A stretch of DNA of 64,000 nucleotides from Rhizobacter sp. AJA081-3 (GTDB lineage: Bacteria > Pseudomonadota > Gammaproteobacteria > Burkholderiales > Burkholderiaceae_C): contig NZ_CP059067.1 of NCBI RefSeq assembly GCF_017795745.1, forward strand, positions 3,100,001 through 3,164,000, in the 5' to 3' direction. Position 1 is the stretch's first letter; each line of letters begins with the position of its first letter. The notes below the pieces were generated by a model. It did no database searches and was not told the origin of the DNA. It saw only the letters and a program-made list of their open reading frames with translations. The translations under genes were made by a program, and so were the position numbers. This document shows, piece by piece, positions 15,487-24,181 of this stretch.

Positions 15487-15864
15487 ATGTTCGAGCAACT
15501 TCGAAGAGCCTTTGGCGACCCCTCACCAGAGAGCCTCATTGCTGCAGCGAAAGCCACTTTGCGCAGTCCGAACGCGCCCCTGCAGGAGCGAGCGGCTGCA
15601 ATTGAACGCCTCTCGGTCGAGCTCGATGCCGAGTCAAAAGGGTTGGTGCTCTCTCACGCGGCAGATCCGCTTCGCCATGAGTGGCTGCAGCAAACTGCGG
15701 GAGAGGCGGTTGCTCAGATGCTTCAGTCTGGCACGCTGCGAGTGGAGGACGTCAAGTCACTGTCGCCCGTCGCGGCTGCAACTGTCGTCTCCATCCTTGG
15801 CGAGGTCGGGAGTCAAGAAACCCAAGCCCTGCTTGTACGCATCGAGGCAATTTCGCAGGCGTAA
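15487..15864 (+). CDS. Hypothetical helical protein
   Basis: A 125-residue soluble protein made almost wholly of helices (LIAAAKATLRSPNAPLQERAAAIERLSVELDA, WLQQTAGEAVAQMLQSG), resembling HEAT-like repeats but too short to assign. Function unknown. Confidence 0.6.
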   Translation: MFEQLRRAFGDPSPESLIAAAKATLRSPNAPLQERAAAIERLSVELDAESKGLVLSHAADPLRHEWLQQTAGEAVAQMLQSGTLRVEDVKSLSPVAAATVVSILGEVGSQETQALLVRIEAISQA

Positions 15865-15916
15865 CACTACTCGCCACACCTCGCCAAGGGCTCCACCGCC
15901 TGGCGCAGAGAGTGCG

Positions 15917-16043
15917 GCCTAACCCTTCGCTCGAGCGGACCTCCACCGGCCTGGCACTTGGCCCGCGAGGCGCCCAGGCTTAGCATCCGCCTCGCGGGCC
16001 AAGCGCCATTCCGGTGTCGGCCCGCTCAGCTCAAACGTTAGGC
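15917..16043 (+). repeat. attC 23
   Basis: R'' GCCTAAC, R' GTTAGGC; arm type I; loop TTAGCAT. Confidence 0.95.
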
Positions 16044-16075
16044 AGCGCAGGCATCCACCGCGCCCATTTATAGCC

Positions 16076-16561
16076 ATGATTTCTACGGCCCGAGTCCTCT
16101 CGGACAAAGCCCTCCAACTTTCCGCTGGCAGGCCGTGCGTTGAATGGGCCATCGGCATGCTTGAACTCGGTCACTCAGGCGAGTACCTGCAGATGCTCGC
16201 ATCACTTTCAGGCACGCTGAATCACTTCGAAGTCGCTGACTTTCGAGACCGAGCGCTTGAGGAACTCGGAGTGAGACCGGCAGAGGAGACGGAGGCTGTC
16301 GCTTCCTACGCAGCTGAAGTGCTTCAAGACTTCTTGCTGGGCAAGACTGCCATGCGAGAGGCGCTGTCAACAGTCAAGGATCTCTGCATTGCAGCGGACA
16401 TGCTGCAGGAACTGTATGACTTCTACCTTCTGTTCTTTGCGCTGGATGATCTGCTCGAAATTGGTACGCAGCATTATTGGGATGGCGCAGACCTTTCCAA
16501 TATCGAGGGAATTGTTAGGTCCCGCATCGGCGGGTTCTTGGCCAGGCGCAGCGCTGCCTAA
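16076..16561 (+). CDS. Hypothetical acidic protein
   Basis: A 161-residue acidic, helical soluble protein (MLELGHSGEYLQMLASLSG, VLQDFLLGKTAMREALSTVKDLCIAADM). It resembles conserved hypothetical proteins of unknown function; no motif seen. Stop in R''. Confidence 0.62.
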   Translation: MISTARVLSDKALQLSAGRPCVEWAIGMLELGHSGEYLQMLASLSGTLNHFEVADFRDRALEELGVRPAEETEAVASYAAEVLQDFLLGKTAMREALSTVKDLCIAADMLQELYDFYLLFFALDDLLEIGTQHYWDGADLSNIEGIVRSRIGGFLARRSAA

Positions 16562-16682
16562 CCCTTCGCTGGAGCGGACCGCCACCGGCCTGGCACTTGG
16601 GCCGCGAGGCGCTCAGGCTTAGCATTCGCCTCGCGGCCCAAGCACCATTCCGGCGTCGGCCCGCTCAGCTCAAACGTTAGCC
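16556..16682 (+). repeat. attC 24
   Basis: R'' GCCTAAC, R' variant GTTAGCC; arm type I; loop TTAGCAT. Confidence 0.95.
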
Positions 16683-16689
16683 GTCTCAA

Positions 16690-17409
16690 ATGCAGCAGCC
16701 AGCCTTCTCCCACGAGCAAGCGTTGCCATCGCTCAAGGTCAACAAAGACCTCCTGGAAGCGCTGGAGAAGTACCTCGTCAAGCGCTTCTCCGATGCGTTG
16801 CAGACATCAGAAGAAGAGATACGCAAGCGGTACTCCCTGCAGATTGAGGATAGCTTGGGCACCGAGAAGCTCGCGTCAGTCGAGCAGATGAGCGCCACAA
16901 AGTTTGCCGACAGCACATCTCAGGTCGAGGTCGAACTGGACTCCCCCTACAGGGAAGACGGTCAGCGCATGCGCGTTCGCGTGAGATTCTCGAAGGGGCG
17001 CCTGTTCTCCACGCTCGCCGTATCCGCTGCAGCGCCCAACGCGAGAGAGCTGGTTCTTGGGGTACGCGATGGGCTCTTGCGCGTGCTTGAACCGCATAAG
17101 ACATGGAACTCGCTGGCTCATCCATCCTCTGCTGGCTGGGGTATCGGCATAGGCCTTGGCGGCTGGATGATGTACGGACTATTCGCCGCCGATGCAAAGT
17201 CTACGTACTTCCCTTTCCTCCTTGCAGCCTTCACTTTGCTTTGGCTGTACCTCTTCGCCTTCGGCCCGCTCCGCCCGTATTCGACCTTTGAGTCTCGTGC
17301 CTCAGAACGCAACGAGAAGATTTGGAGCTGGCTCATTGCTGGCTTAGGCACCTTTCTCTTGTTCGGAACGCTGCTCACGCTCTATCGTCGCTCGGTACTC
17401 GGCTTCTAG
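16690..17409 (+). CDS. Hypothetical protein with C-terminal membrane segments
   Basis: A 239-residue protein, long for this array. Residues 1-140 are charged and soluble, probably cytoplasmic; residues 150-235 contain three or four transmembrane segments (WGIGIGLGGWMMYGLFA, YFPFLLAAFTLLWLYLFAFG, WLIAGLGTFLLFGTLLTLY). No family recognised. Confidence 0.65.
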   Translation: MQQPAFSHEQALPSLKVNKDLLEALEKYLVKRFSDALQTSEEEIRKRYSLQIEDSLGTEKLASVEQMSATKFADSTSQVEVELDSPYREDGQRMRVRVRFSKGRLFSTLAVSAAAPNARELVLGVRDGLLRVLEPHKTWNSLAHPSSAGWGIGIGLGGWMMYGLFAADAKSTYFPFLLAAFTLLWLYLFAFGPLRPYSTFESRASERNEKIWSWLIAGLGTFLLFGTLLTLYRRSVLGF

Positions 17410-17417
17410 TCGGAGAC

Positions 17418-17544
17418 GGCTAACCCTTCGCTGGAGCGGACCTCCACCGGCCTGGCACTTGGCCCGCTTCCCGGAGTGGTACATCATCCGTCCAGCGGGC
17501 CAAGCACCATTCCGGCGTCGGCCCGCTCAGCTCAAACGTTAGGC
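17418..17544 (+). repeat. attC 25
   Basis: R'' variant GGCTAAC (matches GTTAGCC at this cassette's 5' end), R' GTTAGGC; arm type I; loop GTACATCAT. Confidence 0.95.
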
Positions 17545-17931
17545 AGCACCACGGAACGCTGAAGGTGCTCGCCACCGTCGCTGGGCGGCAGTCGCCGCCA
17601 AAGACCCAATGCACTCGCTGGCCACGTCTGCGCAGCTTCGCCGAAGACTGAGTGGCAATGCTCAAGCGCCACGGTCGGCGCAACTGCCAAGTCTGCTCAG
17701 TTGGCAGCGCTTCGCGGCCACGAGCCTCTGTCTCTCGATGCACTGGCTTCAGTCAGTCCGTGGTGCCGCCGCCACTCGGAAGGCTCTGCCCTCGTTCACC
17801 GCCGGCGATGGCGGCGGACTGAGCGGCGCTTGCTCCAGTTCCCCGCGCTGGCGCAACAGCGGCCAGAAGTGAAAGGCAATGCCTGTGTGCCTCGCTCTCT
17901 CGCATCGGCTGGGTTCGCCTCGAGCAGTGCT
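17545..17931 (+). repeat. Gene-poor cassette family, member 1
   Basis: A 387-bp cassette without a convincing gene, repeated at 36130, 42609, 43122 and 54479 and, more divergent, at 41446. It opens with GCAGCACCACGG and has a hairpin GGCGGC-AGTC-GCCGCC near its start and a second GC-rich hairpin (CCGCC/GGCGG) in the middle. An 87-codon frame (17609-17872) stays open in five members, but a second frame is open in most of them too, and differences between members are not concentrated at third codon positions. An RNA, promoter or structural role fits better than a protein. Confidence 0.6.
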
Positions 17932-18057
17932 GCCTAACCGGTCGCTCGAGTGGACTCGCACCGGCAAGGCACTTGGCCCGCGAGCCGCTCACTGTCATCA
18001 TTCGCCTCGCGGGCCAAGCGCCATCCCGGCGCTCGCCCCTCAGCTCAAACGTTAGGC
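17932..18057 (+). repeat. attC 26
   Basis: R'' GCCTAAC followed by CGGTCGCTCGAGTGG, a variant limited to the gene-poor cassettes; R' GTTAGGC; arm type III-like; loop TGTCATCAT. Confidence 0.95.
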
Positions 18058-18067
18058 ATCAGAACCC

Positions 18068-18811
18068 ATGATCTACGAACCCTACATGTCCGCAATACAA
18101 GTCCTGTACAAGGCCTGGTTCCGTGGCGAGAAGCGTGTCCGGCTGACGATCGCTGGAAGCATCATCTTGGTGGGACTCGCCGTACTGATCGTCGCCGTTG
18201 TTCAGCCGGCGGGTTTGGAGAAGAAGCTTTCCGAGACCATCGCCGGCGCTCTTGCTGCGACGGCGGCCATACTGACGTTTGGAGTCATCGCATATCAGAA
18301 CTTACTCGAGGAGGAGGCGCGAAAGACAAAGATCGAGAAGGTCGAAGAGAGCGTTCGGGAGAATCCGGAGAAGCCCCAACTTGCCTGGGATCTCGCACGT
18401 ACGAAGCTGGAGAGCTATCTCGATCGCAACCTCGGGCAAGTTCGCTCGATCTACTGGCTGACTCTCTTCGTTATGGTCGTCGGTTTTGCATTCATCCTGT
18501 ACGGTCTTTGGCACGCATTTCAGACACCTGATCGCCTGCCGGTGGCAATTGTCGCCTCCGCGTCTGGCGTCATCATCTCGTTTATCGGCGGCTCGCTTCT
18601 TCTGATCTATCGATCGATCCTGACGCAGTCCAAAGACTATGTACAGGTGCTTGAGCGCATCAACGCTGTCGGCATGGCAGTACAAGTCATTTCAAACATC
18701 CCCGATTCGAGCGCCGCGCTTCGAGACCAAACCACAGCGGAGTTGGCCAAACAGTTGCTCGGCCTCTATGCGGCTCCACCGAAACTTCCACCCGCCGGAG
18801 CTGATGCCTAA
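18068..18811 (+). CDS. TRADD-N-associated-type membrane protein
   Basis: A 247-residue membrane protein. Layout: TM segments at about 27-47 (IAGSIILVGLAVLIVAVV) and 59-77 (AGALAATAAILTFGVIAY), a charged cytoplasmic linker with the segment LESYLDRNLGQVRSIYWL, TM segments at about 138-158 and 172-195, then LERINAVGMAVQVISNIPD. This matches the membrane domain found next to TRADD-N domains in bacterial conflict systems. No TRADD-N domain is present. A pore or membrane-effector role is an inference. Confidence 0.68.
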   Translation: MIYEPYMSAIQVLYKAWFRGEKRVRLTIAGSIILVGLAVLIVAVVQPAGLEKKLSETIAGALAATAAILTFGVIAYQNLLEEEARKTKIEKVEESVRENPEKPQLAWDLARTKLESYLDRNLGQVRSIYWLTLFVMVVGFAFILYGLWHAFQTPDRLPVAIVASASGVIISFIGGSLLLIYRSILTQSKDYVQVLERINAVGMAVQVISNIPDSSAALRDQTTAELAKQLLGLYAAPPKLPPAGADA

Positions 18812-18931
18812 CCCTTCGCTGGAGCCGACTCGCACCGGCATGGCACTTGGCCCGCGAAGCCGTGGTTCTTATCATCGGCCTCGCGGGCCAAGCGCCATCC
18901 CGGCGCTCGCGCCTCAGCTCAAACGTTAGGC
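18806..18931 (+). repeat. attC 27
   Basis: R'' GCCTAAC, R' GTTAGGC; arm type II; loop TTCTTATCAT. Confidence 0.95.
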
Positions 18932-18950
18932 CTCGCACACGCCAGGCATC

Positions 18951-19472
18951 ATGCAATCGGTCGCAAGAACGCAGCTTCATCCGCATCTGCAACTCGCGCT
19001 CCAGTGGAGTTGCAACCCGATCTGCATAGAGATTGACTTCTACGGCACGCCCACGGCGTGCATTCGTAGTTCTAACAGCCTGTCACTCTTACGGTTGGAA
19101 GAGCATGAAGCCCGTGCAGTGTTTGAGTCGCTAACTCGCTTGCTCGGCCTGGACCCATCGGGTCGAAAACATGGCTTTGCGCAGCTGCGCATTGACGATG
19201 AGCCATTTCAGTTCAACATCTGCCCGCAGCTGGGCGGTGTCATCGGTACGCTCCATCGCCTGCGCGCTTCTCAAGAAGCTGCTTCAGTGAATTCCGATCT
19301 TCCAGGCCAGCAAGAACTGCCTTCTGAGCCTGCCGAAGCCTCAACTTCTGAACACGCCTCTAGGGTGCCTCTACTCCTCCCAGTACAGCCGATACAAGCC
19401 TCTCTGCCCTTTCCGCAAGCGAAGCGGAGTTGGTTACGCGAATTGCTTGCTCAGCTCTTTAACAAGCGTTGA
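18951..19472 (+). CDS. Hypothetical protein
   Basis: A 173-residue soluble protein. Residues 1-105 look folded (LQLALQWSCNPICIEIDFYG, LLRLEEHEARAVFESLTRLLGLD, DEPFQFNICPQLGG); the C-terminal third is Ser/Glu/Pro-rich and ends in a basic helix (SWLRELLAQLFNKR). No family recognised. Confidence 0.62.
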   Translation: MQSVARTQLHPHLQLALQWSCNPICIEIDFYGTPTACIRSSNSLSLLRLEEHEARAVFESLTRLLGLDPSGRKHGFAQLRIDDEPFQFNICPQLGGVIGTLHRLRASQEAASVNSDLPGQQELPSEPAEASTSEHASRVPLLLPVQPIQASLPFPQAKRSWLRELLAQLFNKR

Positions 19473-19489
19473 GGCCGTAGTTCACCGAG

Positions 19490-19616
19490 GCCTAACCCTT
19501 CGCTGGAGCGGACCGCCACCGGCCTGGCACTTGGCCCGCTTCCCGGAGTGGTACATCATCCGTCCAGCGGGCCAAGCGCCATTCCGGCGTCGGCCCGCTC
19601 AGCTCAAACGTTAGGC
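19490..19616 (+). repeat. attC 28
   Basis: R'' GCCTAAC, R' GTTAGGC; arm type I; loop GTACATCAT. Confidence 0.95.
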
Positions 19617-19640
19617 AGCGCGGGCGACCTCGTGTTCGGC

Positions 19641-20171
19641 CTACGCTCGGTCAACACGACACTGGAAGCAGTTGTACTTCGAGCGAATATGAACATAGGC
19701 CACATCGGGGTTGCTCAGTATTCGCTCGCACTCGGCACCAAGCTCGCTTCCAGCCACCACGTTACCGGTCTCGTAGCGGATCCAGTCGTCGTGCCCGTAA
19801 CCCCTTATCAGCGCAGGTTGCAGGTAGGCAAACCATACCGGCAATCCTTCTGCCTCGTACCTCTTGCACGCACGCTGGTGCAGGAAGATTGGTCCAACTT
19901 CCGCGTACGGCTGCAGTCTGCTAAATGGCCGGTACGCCAGCACCAACTTGTCGTCGCCCTCGGCAATCAATTGCAGGCAGTGCCTACACGGGTTGGCCAG
20001 TCCAACAGCCTTGGCGCGCACTGCCCGCTGGCCGTTCGCATCTTCGCCACCCTTGCGCACCAGGCTCACGATATCCGAGTCAATTCCGCGCACTGCAAGC
20101 TTCACTTTGCCGCTCCCGTCTGCAACGAGCCATCCTCGCCGTTGTGCGCATTCCAACAGCAAGCTCGCCAA
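19641..20171 (-). CDS. DUF1203 family protein, in reverse orientation
   Basis: A 176-residue protein on the minus strand, opposite to almost every other cassette gene. The DUF1203 signature is clear: NPCRHCLQLIAEGDDKLVLAYRPF, QPYAEVGPIFLH, YETGNVVAG and the C-terminal VAYVHIRSKYNCFQCRVDRA. Function of the family is unknown. Because a Pc promoter read-through would give antisense RNA, the gene probably has its own promoter. The cassette ends match each other (GTTAGGCAGCGC and GCGCTGCCTAAC), so the whole cassette, not a later inversion, is reversed. Confidence 0.85.
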   Translation of the reverse strand: MASLLLECAQRRGWLVADGSGKVKLAVRGIDSDIVSLVRKGGEDANGQRAVRAKAVGLANPCRHCLQLIAEGDDKLVLAYRPFSRLQPYAEVGPIFLHQRACKRYEAEGLPVWFAYLQPALIRGYGHDDWIRYETGNVVAGSELGAECERILSNPDVAYVHIRSKYNCFQCRVDRA

Positions 20172-20223
20172 CGGTCTGGCCGCTTCCGGACACGTCAGCC
20201 CCGAGCCCAGTTCAAGCAGCGCT

Positions 20224-20350
20224 GCCTAACCCTTCGCTGGAGCGGACCTCCACCGGCCTGGCACTTGGGCCGCGAGGCTCTCAGGCTTAGCATCCGCCTC
20301 GCGGCCCAAGCGCCATCCCGGCGTCGGCCCGCTCAGCTCAAACGTTAGGC
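20224..20350 (+). repeat. attC 29
   Basis: R'' GCCTAAC, R' GTTAGGC; arm type I; loop TTAGCAT. Follows the reversed DUF1203 gene. Confidence 0.95.
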
Positions 20351-20384
20351 CTCAGTACAGCCACTCTGCCTATCGCACAGACTC

Positions 20385-20833
20385 ATGAACGCCCCTCAGT
20401 ATCAGTGGAGCTGCCACGTCTGCCAAGCCTCAAATCGGGCAGGAACTTCTCTGCGTGCTTCTTGCGGATTCCCGGCCACAGCAACGGGAAAAGACATACA
20501 TGCGGCAGAACTTGCCCGCCGAAGCACAGATCCGATAGCACCCAGTGCGCACCGCGAAGAACGAAGGAGCCTTCGCTCACTCAACACAGTCGCGTTCCTC
20601 ACTACTTTCTTCATTGGGTACGTGGTCACTCGCGGGCTGGTGACTGGCTCGCTGCCACAGACGGTTTCTCTCATCCACAACCTACCCATTCTTGTCTTCT
20701 TCCGAGTGCGGGCTTTCTGCTCCGGCGAAGACTGAAGAAGCAGGAATTCCCGCCACCCATCTACCTCGCATTTCACCTCTCTAGCGGCTGGCTCTTCGGT
20801 CTCGGGTGGGCTACGCGTTTGGCCGCCAAGTAG
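20385..20833 (+). pseudogene. Zinc-ribbon membrane protein, copy 1, frameshifted
   Basis: A decayed copy of the gene at 37642-38091. A one-base deletion near 20702 (CTTCTTCCGAG here, CTTCTTCTCGAG there) replaces the last transmembrane part after VFF with 10 unrelated residues and a stop at 20735. In addition the third zinc Cys (SLCASC) is Arg here (SLRASC). Both lesions hit key parts, so this copy is probably inactive; the frame resumes to the same TAG at 20831-20833. Confidence 0.82.
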
Positions 20834-20850
20834 CACACCGCAGTAATGAG

Positions 20851-20976
20851 GCCTAACCCTTCGCTGGAGCGGACTCGCACCGGCATGGCACTTGGCCCGC
20901 AAGGCGCTCACTGTCATCATTCGCCTCGCGGGCCAAGCACCATACCGGCGCTCTCCGCTCAGCTCAAACGTTAGGC
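20851..20976 (+). repeat. attC 30
   Basis: R'' GCCTAAC, R' GTTAGGC; arm type III (right arm GCTCTCCGCTCAG); loop TGTCATCAT. Differs from attC 59 of the intact copy. Confidence 0.95.
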
Positions 20977-20990
20977 GTCAAAGGGTTCGC

Positions 20991-21407
20991 ATGGTTGATC
21001 TCACCACTATCTCTGCGGCAGTTGGTTCGCTCAAGGCTGCGACGGAGATCGCGAAGTTCATCAAGGACAGCGATATTTCCCTGGAGAAGGCTGAGCTAAA
21101 GCTGAAGCTTGCCGACCTCATTAGTGCACTGGCTGACGCCAGGATCGAAATGGCCACGCTTCAGGAAGGAATGGCAGCGAGAGAGCAGCAAATCCGCGAC
21201 CTCGAGGCAAAGCTGAAGGGCGCGCAAGCACTGTCGTTCGATGGAGCTGTTTACTGGCAAGCCGACGACGCCGGAGGGCGAGATGGCCCGTTCTGTCAGC
21301 GTTGCCATGATGCGGACTCCAAGCGCGTACGCTTACAACCCGGCCAGAACTCAGGCACTTGGTACTGTCGCCAGTGCAAAGCTGGCTACCACTCGCGCAG
21401 TCGATAG
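20991..21407 (+). CDS. Coiled-coil plus zinc-ribbon hypothetical protein
   Basis: A 138-residue protein. Residues 1-30 are a hydrophobic helix (ISAAVGSLKAATEIAKFI), residues 30-85 a coiled coil (LEKAELKLKLADLISALADARIE), and residues 100-135 a zinc ribbon with CQRC and CRQC pairs. Similar proteins are scattered among bacteria without known function; defence-associated and prophage neighbours are possible. Confidence 0.7.
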   Translation: MVDLTTISAAVGSLKAATEIAKFIKDSDISLEKAELKLKLADLISALADARIEMATLQEGMAAREQQIRDLEAKLKGAQALSFDGAVYWQADDAGGRDGPFCQRCHDADSKRVRLQPGQNSGTWYCRQCKAGYHSRSR

Positions 21408-21443
21408 CCACCTCGCCAGCCAGTTCCACGAACGAGCACTGAC

Positions 21444-21569
21444 GCCTAACCCTTCGCTGGAGCCGACTCGCACCGGCATGGTACTTGGCCCGCCTCCTGG
21501 AGTGGTACATCATCCATCCGGCGGGCCAAGCGCCATCCCGGCGCTCGCGCCTCAGCTCAAACGTTAGAC
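21444..21569 (+). repeat. attC 31
   Basis: R'' GCCTAAC, R' variant GTTAGAC; arm type II; loop GTACATCAT. Confidence 0.95.
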
Positions 21570-21628
21570 GTCATCGCGGCCGCATCGCATCGCCCCACCA
21601 GTCCTTAGCAAGCACCAATCACAACGCC

Positions 21629-21964
21629 ATGCCCGACTCACCCACCATCCGCGAATTGGTCGAGTACGGACTGACGAACGCGGCAGAAGGACGAACGGTT
21701 CAGGTCCCTTTGCAAGATCTCCTCTTCGTCAATCAAGTTTTGGGTGAGTTGGTGCGCTTCTTTCATCAACCAGAGCACTTCCCCAATCTGGCCGCGCTGC
21801 GAGGCTTTCTGGGCAGTCAAGGTGACGGCGGTGCCTATGAGGTCATGGCAGAGGCTTACTACACAAGACTCAGAGGGATGCTCCCGCCAGACATCGAATC
21901 CCTGGTCGCTTCCGGAGCACTCGATCATCCATCACCTCCCGCCTACTATCGGAATGACGCCTAA
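21629..21964 (+). CDS. Hypothetical protein
   Basis: A 111-residue soluble protein with helices (IRELVEYGLTNAAEGRTV, LLFVNQVLGELVRFFHQPEHF). No family recognised. Stop in R''. Confidence 0.6.
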   Translation: MPDSPTIRELVEYGLTNAAEGRTVQVPLQDLLFVNQVLGELVRFFHQPEHFPNLAALRGFLGSQGDGGAYEVMAEAYYTRLRGMLPPDIESLVASGALDHPSPPAYYRNDA

Positions 21965-22084
21965 CCCTTCGCTGGAGCCGACTCGCACCGGGATGGCACT
22001 TGGCCCGCGAGCCCGTGGTTCTTATCATCGGCCTCGCGGGCCAAGCACCATCCCGGCGCTCGCGCCTCAGCTCAAACGTTAGGC
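21959..22084 (+). repeat. attC 32
   Basis: R'' GCCTAAC, R' GTTAGGC; arm type II; loop TTCTTATCAT. Confidence 0.95.
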
Positions 22085-22094
22085 ATCACGAGCC

Positions 22095-22529
22095 ATGCGC
22101 TATCCCGCAGTGCTTGATCCATCCAAAGTCGGTATGTATCCAGCCTTGGCAAAGTCCGGTGGCGGCTACGTGTGGGACGAGGTGCTCGAATACAGAGTCT
22201 GGTGTCATCCAGAGCGCGGAGCCACGGATCTGGATCAAGGCAACGACTACTACTTCCCGTTCGCGTCATACGAAGAGGCACTTGCCTTCTCGGACGCGAC
22301 CGCCGGAGCAGAAAAGCCAATCGCACTCGTCCTTCAGCGAGAGTTCATCGATGAGTCTGAACCCGGCGTGTTTGTCCACGTCGTTCGTGAGCGCGTGGCC
22401 GAATGGGCGGTCAGCTTCTTGTCGAGGCCTCGCCGGGATCATCGAACAATCCCAGACTTCTTCTCCCCTCCGGCACCCTCCAATCGCCTCGAAATCATTC
22501 GTGGCTTGGCTCCGCGCGGTGATGCCTAA
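22095..22529 (+). CDS. Conserved hypothetical protein
   Basis: A 144-residue soluble protein with a distinctive start (YPAVLDPSKVGMYPALAKSGGGYVWDEVLEYRVWCHPE) and a region FASYEEALAFSDATAGAEKPIALVLQREFI. I recall similar conserved hypothetical proteins in proteobacteria but no function. Stop in R''. Confidence 0.68.
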   Translation: MRYPAVLDPSKVGMYPALAKSGGGYVWDEVLEYRVWCHPERGATDLDQGNDYYFPFASYEEALAFSDATAGAEKPIALVLQREFIDESEPGVFVHVVRERVAEWAVSFLSRPRRDHRTIPDFFSPPAPSNRLEIIRGLAPRGDA

Positions 22530-22649
22530 CCCTTCGCCGGAGCCGACTCGCACCGGCATGGCACTTGGCCCGCTTCCCGGAGTGGTCCATCATCCGTACA
22601 GCGGGCCAAGCGCCATACCGGCGCTCGCGCCTCAGCTCAAACGTTAGGC
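22524..22649 (+). repeat. attC 33
   Basis: R'' GCCTAAC followed by CCTTCGCCGGAG; R' GTTAGGC; arm type II; loop GTCCATCAT. Confidence 0.95.
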
Positions 22650-22772
22650 ATCACAAGAACCACCTCGGGACCGTGTAGTGCCAGTCGAATTCACTGCTCG
22701 CCCAGGCTCGTCTGAATGGCCTCGGACGTCGCGAGTCATGCCCGCCTTTGAGGCTGAACGAAATCCATCCCC

Positions 22773-23108
22773 ATGAACGCGCTCCAAGCTCGGGCACTCT
22801 TGGAAAGATTGGCGCTCCAGTCAGGGCTAGAGGTATCCACTGCCTCTTCAATTGGCGAGTCGAGGGCCTGGGTCTGTCGTGCGATCGGTGAACGAGCCGA
22901 ACTGCGGCTCTCTTGGCGGCAATCCGATCAGCGGCTCACACTAGAGGTTTCTCAAGGGCCGCCTAGCGGCAATGTCGCCGGCTGGCTGCTTCTGTACGGC
23001 GATGCCTGCGCAGCCCAAGAACTGCCTGAACCCGAATGTTCGGAGCGCAGCTTCGAAAACTGCGTGTCGTATGGCTTAGAACTCATGGCGCCGCGGCAGG
23101 CGCAGTGA
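22773..23108 (+). CDS. Hypothetical protein
   Basis: A 111-residue soluble protein (MNALQARALLERLALQSG, AELRLSWRQSDQRLTLEV). It starts 123 bp into the cassette; the leader shows nothing recognisable. Cassette end complementarity has one mismatch (GTTAGGCATCAC against GTGACGCCTAAC). Confidence 0.55.
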   Translation: MNALQARALLERLALQSGLEVSTASSIGESRAWVCRAIGERAELRLSWRQSDQRLTLEVSQGPPSGNVAGWLLLYGDACAAQELPEPECSERSFENCVSYGLELMAPRQAQ

Positions 23109-23109
23109 C

Positions 23110-23236
23110 GCCTAACCCTTCGCTGGAGCGGACTCGCACCGGCATGGCACTTGGCCCGCGAGGCTCTCAGGCTTAGCATCCGCCTCGCGGGCCAAGCACC
23201 ATCCCGGCGCTCGCCCGCTCAGCTCAAACGTTAGGC
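23110..23236 (+). repeat. attC 34
   Basis: R'' GCCTAAC, R' GTTAGGC; arm type III; loop TTAGCAT. Confidence 0.95.
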
Positions 23237-23285
23237 CGCACAACCAACAGCGCCCGCGCCCCCTCCGCCCTAAGCTCGTACGCCA

Positions 23286-23642
23286 ATGCACACAACAGCC
23301 AAAGTGCCGACCTGGAAGTTCTGGCTTGCATGGCTAGTGCTGGTCCTCTACCTCGCCCTGTTTTCCCTTGTGCTTCTTCGAGAGTGGTATGTCGTCGGTT
23401 ACGTGGCCGACCCAGCAATACTGGCAACGTATCCATTCGGTTCGGAAGGCCCTGCCGCCGGTGCGCGCAACTACGCCAATGCTGAGATCTACGCGCGCAC
23501 TGCCGCACTCAATGGCTTGGCTTCAACAACGTTATTGCTCATGGCACTTGTTGCCGGGTGGTGTCGGTCCAGGAGATTGCTCGGCACTTGCCTGGTGTTC
23601 GCTGCATCTGCGGTGGTGTGGGGCATCGCGAGTGCGGCCTAA
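23286..23642 (+). CDS. Membrane protein, hypothetical
   Basis: A 118-residue protein with three hydrophobic segments (FWLAWLVLVLYLALFSLVLL, LASTTLLLMALVAGWC, LLGTCLVFAASAVVWGIA). Function unknown. Stop in R''. Confidence 0.65.
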   Translation: MHTTAKVPTWKFWLAWLVLVLYLALFSLVLLREWYVVGYVADPAILATYPFGSEGPAAGARNYANAEIYARTAALNGLASTTLLLMALVAGWCRSRRLLGTCLVFAASAVVWGIASAA

Positions 23643-23762
23643 CCCTTCGCTGGAGCGGACTCGCACCGGCATAGCACTTGGCCCGCGAGGCGCTTCAGGT
23701 CATCATCCGCCTCGCGGGCCAAGCGCTATCCCGGCGCTCTCCGCTCAGCTCAAACGTTAGGC
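23637..23762 (+). repeat. attC 35
   Basis: R'' GCCTAAC, R' GTTAGGC; arm type III (GCTCTCCGCTCAG); loop AGGTCATCAT. Confidence 0.95.
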
Positions 23763-23770
23763 CGCACACG

Positions 23771-24181
23771 GTGACACCGGAGGACATCAAGCAGCAGTTG
23801 ATGGCGAACGCCAAAGAGATCACGCGTCTCAACCAAAGGATCGATGAGACCGTACGCAACCGCGGCAAGAACGCCAAGGCCCTGGACGATTGGAAGAGCG
23901 CTTGCGCCGAGTTTCATCGGCGCTACGAAGAACTTGCGTTCCCCGGCGGGTATGAGGGGGCGCATGAGCGCATCTTGGCCGGGGAACCGAACACAATCGA
24001 AGTCGCCCTCTGCTTCCTCGAGTGCCGGCCATACTTCTTTCGGTCTGGCTACATGTACAAGGCTCTACTCCGCAAGGTCAAGCAAGCACCCTTATCGGAG
24101 GCTCAAGAACAGCGGCTTCATCTCGTGCTCGAACGAGTTACCCAGTGGCAAGCCGCTCGGCGGTCAAAACTTGCGGCCTAA
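23771..24181 (+). CDS. Hypothetical helical protein
   Basis: A 136-residue protein from GTG, eight bases after R'. Charged N-terminal coiled-coil-like region (IKQQLMANAKEITRLNQRIDETVRNRG), then a folded part with ALCFLECRPYFFRSGYMYKALLRKV. No family recognised. Stop in R''. Confidence 0.66.
   Translation: MTPEDIKQQLMANAKEITRLNQRIDETVRNRGKNAKALDDWKSACAEFHRRYEELAFPGGYEGAHERILAGEPNTIEVALCFLECRPYFFRSGYMYKALLRKVKQAPLSEAQEQRLHLVLERVTQWQAARRSKLAA

Noticed and set aside
17609-17872. 87-codon frame in the gene-poor cassettes as a conserved protein
   Set aside because: Another frame is open in most copies and substitutions between copies change residues freely; kept only as a possibility.
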